Assembly: GCF_002205895.1 (NCBI RefSeq)
Contig: NZ_NJDE01000003.1
Coordinates: forward strand, 1-64,000
Origin: Saccharibacillus sp. O23
GTDB lineage: Bacteria > Bacillota > Bacilli > Paenibacillales > Paenibacillaceae
Reading direction: 5' to 3'
Length of the DNA: 64,000 nucleotides
The notes beneath the pieces are model-generated. The model saw only the letters and a program-made list of their open reading frames with translations, did not search any database and was not told the origin of the DNA. A program made the translations under genes and the position numbers. Shown piece by piece: positions 62,801 to 64,000 of the stretch (the stretch's first letter is position 1; each line of letters begins with the position of its first letter).

Positions 62801-64000
62801 CCGTATTGTTGGTTACGGCAATGCTCGTCGATGCCGGAGCAGGAACGAACTCCGCATTGTAAGAGACGTTCGTCTTCATGCTCTCGATCGTATTGCGGAT
62901 AATGCTGACCTGAACGCTTCCTCCGCCCGGCGTCAGACTAAGGCTGCCGAGAGAAGCCGAATACGTACTGCCGGAACCGGTTGCCAGAGCCGAACCGAGC
63001 TGCGTCGAGCCGTCGGCCGAATAGACATGGATCGCATCTCCGGCTTGCAGGCCGCTCACGGTCACCGTATCCGTTGCGAACGGGTTGTTCGCGACCGTGA
63101 TCGTATTGACCGGCGGCGCCGCGACGGTCTCCGAATTGTAGACGACGGCCGTACGGTCGCTCGTGATCGTATGGCGCAGAATCGCCACGTAGGCCGTGCC
63201 GCCTTTCGCCGTCAATTTGACCGGAACGGTCACGCTCGTAGCGGAACTGCCTACGGTTGCGCGGCCCAATTCGGTGCCGCCGCTCGGCGCGTCGTATACG
63301 ATCGCCACGTCGCCCGCTTGCAGGCCGGTAACGGCAACCGTATCCGAGTCGCCGGAATTGTTGGTCGCCGTAAGCTGCGATGCGGACGGCGCGTCTACTT
63401 GTTCCGGGTTGTAGACCAGCGTCAGGCGCGGTCCTTCGATCGTGTTCCGCAGAATGCTCAGCGTCACGCTTCCGCCGTTCGGCAGCAGCGTCGCGGGAAT
63501 ATCCACGATTCCGCCGCTGGCCGGCGAAGAAGTGATCGGAGTCGCCGTGCCGACCTGAAGACGGATCCGGTCTCCGTCTTGCAGACCTTTGACCGACACC
63601 TTATCGGTATCGTTCGAACTGTTGGTAATCGTGATGTCCGAAGACAGCAGCGATTCGACGGTCTCCGCCAGATAGACGACAGGCAGAGCCAGACTCTCGA
63701 CGCCGTTGCGGACGAGGGTCAGATTGACCGTTCCGCCGCCCGGCGTGAGCGCGACCGTCCCCTGAGCCGTACCGGCCGAGTTTGCGGTCAGCGATTGCAG
63801 CAGCGTGCCGTCGGTCGCGTAGACCCGGACGATATCGTTCTGCGTCAAGCCGGTCACCGTTACCTGATCCGAATTGCCGGTGAGATTGTTGATCGCGACC
63901 AGATCGTTCGTCAGCGCAGCGACGACTTCCGCCGCGTAAGGCACGACCGTACGCGTGCTCTCCAAGCCGTTGCGAACGCGCGCGACGTACAAGTTACCGC
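53814..64000 (-). CDS. Giant repeat-containing SLH surface protein (5' end beyond window)
   Basis: The reading frame is open to the right edge, so the N-terminus is missing; at least 3,394 residues are seen. From about 64000 to 54575 there are 34 full repeats of roughly 90 residues plus part of another. Each follows the pattern I/V-x-V-x-N-N-x-G...D-T-V-x-V-x-G-V/L-Q-x-G-D-x-V-x-V-Y...L-G...V-x-L...G-G-x-V-x-V-x-I-x-R...E-S, suggesting beta-sandwich modules in a long stalk. A Pro/Gly/Thr linker (PGTGTPGDPGT) precedes three SLH domains (codons about 54390-53830) that would bind pyruvylated wall polymer. It probably acts as an adhesin or surface fibre; no catalytic domain is visible. Confidence 0.9.
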   Translation of the reverse strand, partial: GNLYVARVRNGLESTRTVVPYAAEVVAALTNDLVAINNLTGNSDQVTVTGLTQNDIVRVYATDGTLLQSLTANSAGTAQGTVALTPGGGTVNLTLVRNGVESLALPVVYLAETVESLLSSDITITNSSNDTDKVSVKGLQDGDRIRLQVGTATPITSSPASGGIVDIPATLLPNGGSVTLSILRNTIEGPRLTLVYNPEQVDAPSASQLTATNNSGDSDTVAVTGLQAGDVAIVYDAPSGGTELGRATVGSSATSVTVPVKLTAKGGTAYVAILRHTITSDRTAVVYNSETVAAPPVNTITVANNPFATDTVTVSGLQAGDAIHVYSADGSTQLGSALATGSGSTYSASLGSLSLTPGGGSVQVSIIRNTIESMKTNVSYNAEFVPAPASTSIAVTNNTGSSDQIAVAGLQAGDKVRIYRSGQAVVEADATAGAGGTYSASSPIALTATGGTLGVSIVRNTIESAATSVSYSAEIANFTGSVSVVNAEGGLDEFVLTNMTPNTTVTVYPQANGAGTPLATNGVVGADGRYQLQTTLLSEGGTLSFSFTAPGFGLNGPNNVTYGPEPVSPPAAGNITPVNNTGSGDTVTVTGLTSGDAVTIYAVDTDGTRGAQLGSGTAGASGSTGAIALTSPLVPGGGTIAATVTRNGRTSAETRVTYPSEVVNPPALADISVTNGAATANDSVTVNGLTVGDTIKVNSYAAGSTTPIATVTTPAATGTSLTANLALAPAGGYVTVAITRNTVTSQATTANYGAETVPPPAAENIVVDNGTGTAQDTVTVNNLQNGDYVTVVSYNTANTQIDQQQFQASGGSAGGSVILTANGGFVAVSIQRYSTNGTDGVSSSATRVPYNAETVAAPDPNDIAVTNNTGSGDTVVVNGLQSGDTVRVYNANGSQQLGTASANGSGTATVDVTLVPAGGSVRVTVIRNTIESPAVQVSYMSETVPAPAVNDVAVVNASGTSSDTVTVVGLQSGDIVTVTEDGTTRTGTVTGGTSVQVAFPLIPTGGIVQVSITRAGVSSQPTNVPYGAEVIPALSAADITVSNVSNTGGAVDTVTVGGVTAGDIIHVYDSSNAQIGVQTSTGGTVVVIIPSNLNAAGGSLYVARERSGLLSSSVAVTYGAETVEPIDASQVSAVNAVGDGDSLNVRGLNAGESVRVYRANGELAGAADYASGTTTVSLVIAPAGETFSLVRVRGGVESSRVAFAAGAETVPMVAAGNVVVVNNTGNQDTVTVTVDASGVQSGDVYVVYDANLTVLGRSDVGNDGAFTIPVTLQPEGGTVRVALERRGVAGLTTSINYDAEAAAPGSGPAVGDISVTNDEGAQDPVVVDNVTAGDIVVVRGANGVELNRATASADGSVTVLVDLDDNGGGTVLVSIIRDGSESARTSAAYDAYDPAQPAAPRAAQVSVVRSPDPNEEDVVTVTGLEEADIVEFFDDENASLGTEVANDTGTAVLRTLRLKSYASTLKLTVQRNSVTSGPVSVSYPAENSGVTAPPSANITVNNAAGTANDTVTVAGVQSGDQIRVYNANGTTLLGEVTAAGTSAVVPVQLGASAGSVRVSIVRGGVQSTSTQKPYAAEPVVTPSPAAADITVTNAAGTASDSVTLLGVQSGDIVKVYAAGGTSELGERTATGTSVTVPVALSAGGGTVEVSVVRGGYESARTPKTYGAEQTPTSEAPTAASITVNNEAGTTSDTVAVTNVQSGDIVRVYDGNGSTLLGQVTSTGTSATVPVSLDPEGGSVTVTVQRAGTLESARSAVKTYAAEPSPEPPAPGNITVTNGTGTTSDKIVVVEDVQAGDLVRVYDGATNALLGQQSAAGTSVTIPVELNADGGSVIVTIVRGGVESDPTPKTYPAEPAPQAPNAPTSTNVTVVNNAGPADTVEVRAVQSGDIVRVYAADGTTLLGQHTSTGTSTVVSVTLDNTDRSVIIRIERAGQVGAPSAPISYAAEPAPQGPTPPTDTNVTVTNNYGPADTVEVRGIQSGDIVRVYAADGTTLLGRHTSTGTSATVSVTLSAAAGDVRISIERNGTEGDLSALIDYLAEQAPQPAAPPSTDDVTIVNNVGTTSDTVEVRGIQAGDIVRVYAADGTTLLGQRTSAGTDATVPVALGASAGNVRISIERSGAAEGNLSALLPYDAETAPQAPAAPASGTVTATNNEGAGDTVQFVDTSALQTNDIVRVYEAGSTTLLGQATYTGGASLQIPVTLTVAQGTVDVTISRGGLESSPLAVSYDAETVPPLDTANISVVNNADGSGVVTIGGLLAGDTVTLTNAGAPLGSATATADGSITVDVSSGLAAGGGAFDAVRSRGGVDSTSVSVTYDPAPTATDVSLTRSQITFNATDATSGVVTVSGLTSGDTVTVTDATGNPLTPVVETDGTATIPVTLSPNGGILQVYVTRGSDNSAPVSIAYEAAPPTAPDAPVASDIEAVNNVGASDTVTVNGVQAGDLITVYNATGSSVLARATATGSSIEIPLTLPTATASDIQVSITRNNLESATTTTGYPAEAAPQAPNAPGTVTVTNNAGTADTVVVGNVQAGDTVTVYASPGSAILGQVTASATGPVTVNVTLNAAGGSVDVTLTRNNLESARTNETYPAESATVTGPTAAQVQINNEPGSDDTVVVGGVQAGDLVIIYAEDGTTVLGQEIVPDGETSVTIGVTLDPLGDGIEVVVSRGGVRSTPTSKTYGAEDSTLPGPDAGAIIVTNNPGASDTVQVDDVQVGDLVIVYAADGTTVLGQERVPAGSTGSVTIGVTLNTAAGSVRVGIVRGTLTSAKTPKNYVAEPTSVTAPAEGEITVANNAGSGDTVTVSGVQNGDIVTVYAANGTTVLGQQTATADGSVIVNVVLDPTGSSVRVGITRGTLQSARTPKTYDPEPASAPGPDAGQVEVNNNLGPQDTVVVSDVQAGDVVTVYAANGTTVLNRVTATTAGTLTVPVTLPSGETSVRVTIARGGVESEPTSKTYGSEPNTLAAPAASDITVANNTGSSDTVTLRNLQPGDTITVYAANGTTILDRITVGSDPATWVVPVTLTPAGGSVQVTITRGGVESSPTPVNYGAESSNVPAPANGSVQVVNNGAAGSSVIVSGVQPGDVVTIYAANGTTIIGRGQVAPGASSISIPVSLNEAGGSIQVNLTRGTTSGPLTPVSYPARVEPGTGTPGDPGTGTPGDPGTPAAPANPVTPETVNPVTPETTGDGEELDVEGRIVTLTNRGPRSFNDIKGYWAQSAIERLASLGILDGRPDGSFGPRETLTRAQFTKMVAMLLGITSQTKPVFSDVPANRWYSASIQGAFEEGVVKGYVDGTFKPDEPVSREEMAKILTDAMLWLNADVFAEAPDYTSAQAFRDYGRIGNWAKEPVSRMLEEGILLGKTNGILDPKGDATRAEAAAVLVRLIERMSDNFTE
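53820..54400 (-). other. Three C-terminal SLH domains
   Basis: Sub-region of the giant protein: SFNDIKGYWAQSAIERL / GRPDGSFGPRETLTRAQF, then FSDVPANRWYSASIQGA / GYVDGTFKPDEPVSREEM, then a degenerate third with NWAKEPVSRMLEEGIL / ATRAEAAAVLVRLI. These match the SLH consensus for non-covalent anchoring to the cell wall. Confidence 0.9.
54575..64000 (-). repeat. Array of about 270-bp coding repeats
   Basis: The 34 repeats of the surface protein form an in-frame array at DNA level. Some neighbours are nearly identical over long blocks (for example around 57725-57790, 58005-58075 and 58295-58350), showing recent duplication, while those near the right edge are more diverged. Confidence 0.85.

Noticed and set aside
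54575..64000. Possible CRISPR or other non-coding repeat array
   Set aside because: Repeat length is about 270 bp, in frame, with protein-level conservation and variable synonymous sites, so it is coding.
1..64000. tRNA or rRNA genes, insertion sequences, prophage, integrase attachment sites, replication origin
   Set aside because: No cloverleaf, transposase, integrase, phage structural gene or origin-like DnaA box cluster was recognised by eye; a dedicated scan was not possible.

Overview
The window looks like a chromosomal segment of a GC-rich, spore-former-type Firmicute of the Paenibacillaceae (Paenibacillus or Saccharibacillus-like; genus is a guess). The reasons are strong AGGAGG-type ribosome binding sites, sigma-A promoters, many U-tailed intrinsic terminators, and the gene families themselves: bacterial nitric oxide synthase, a YhfW-type Rieske oxidoreductase, a YoxD-type reductase, an LtaS-type enzyme, LplB/YtcP/LplA-type sugar uptake, TipAS-type MerR and an S-layer-homology (SLH) surface protein. 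No insertion sequence, prophage, tRNA, rRNA or CRISPR array was found.

Left part (1-9.3 kb): an ABC-F ATPase runs off the left edge, reading leftwards. It is preceded by a roughly 500-nt leader with its own promoter, a well-initiated 83-codon upstream ORF, a structured RNA region and an intrinsic terminator, an architecture that suggests translation-coupled attenuation. Then come a FAD/Rieske oxidoreductase, a membrane-anchored glycosidase-like protein, and a chemoreceptor with a sigma-D-like promoter.

Xylan/uronate block (8.6-20.4 kb): a GntR-type repressor is divergent from a seven-gene operon, uxuA-uxuB-aguA(GH67)-GH3 xylosidase-permease-permease-solute-binding lipoprotein. A sigma-A promoter carries a perfect GntR-type palindrome at +1. 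Together the genes would import aldouronates and xylo-oligosaccharides, cut off glucuronic acid and xylose, and process fructuronate through mannonate to 2-keto-3-deoxygluconate. No endoxylanase is present.

Middle (20.4-44.7 kb): a Nif3-like protein, an ImmA/IrrE-like zinc peptidase, a YoxD-like reductase, nitric oxide synthase with an unusual Cys-Pro tail, Dps with a PerR/Fur-like box, a nucleoside hydrolase whose end lies in tandem repeats, an MMPL exporter with twin operators, a lipid kinase, an MHYT-GGDEF-EAL protein, a MarR plus heterodimeric ABC exporter operon, an Hsp33-like/MerR-TipAS operon, an XPD-type helicase fused to a nuclease domain, an SH3-NlpC/P60 wall hydrolase and an LTA-synthase-family enzyme. 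Much of this concerns the envelope, oxidative stress and drug defence.

Right part (44.7-64 kb): a repeat-rich intergenic region is followed by a five-gene leftward operon (BcrA/LanF-type ATPase, two ABC-2 permeases, response regulator, histidine kinase) resembling peptide-antibiotic resistance modules but without biosynthesis genes. Beyond it are an AraC regulator with a small membrane protein, a LysR-CidA-CidB holin-like module, and a giant leftward surface protein (over 3,390 residues, at least 34 repeats of about 90 residues, three C-terminal SLH domains) that continues past the right edge.
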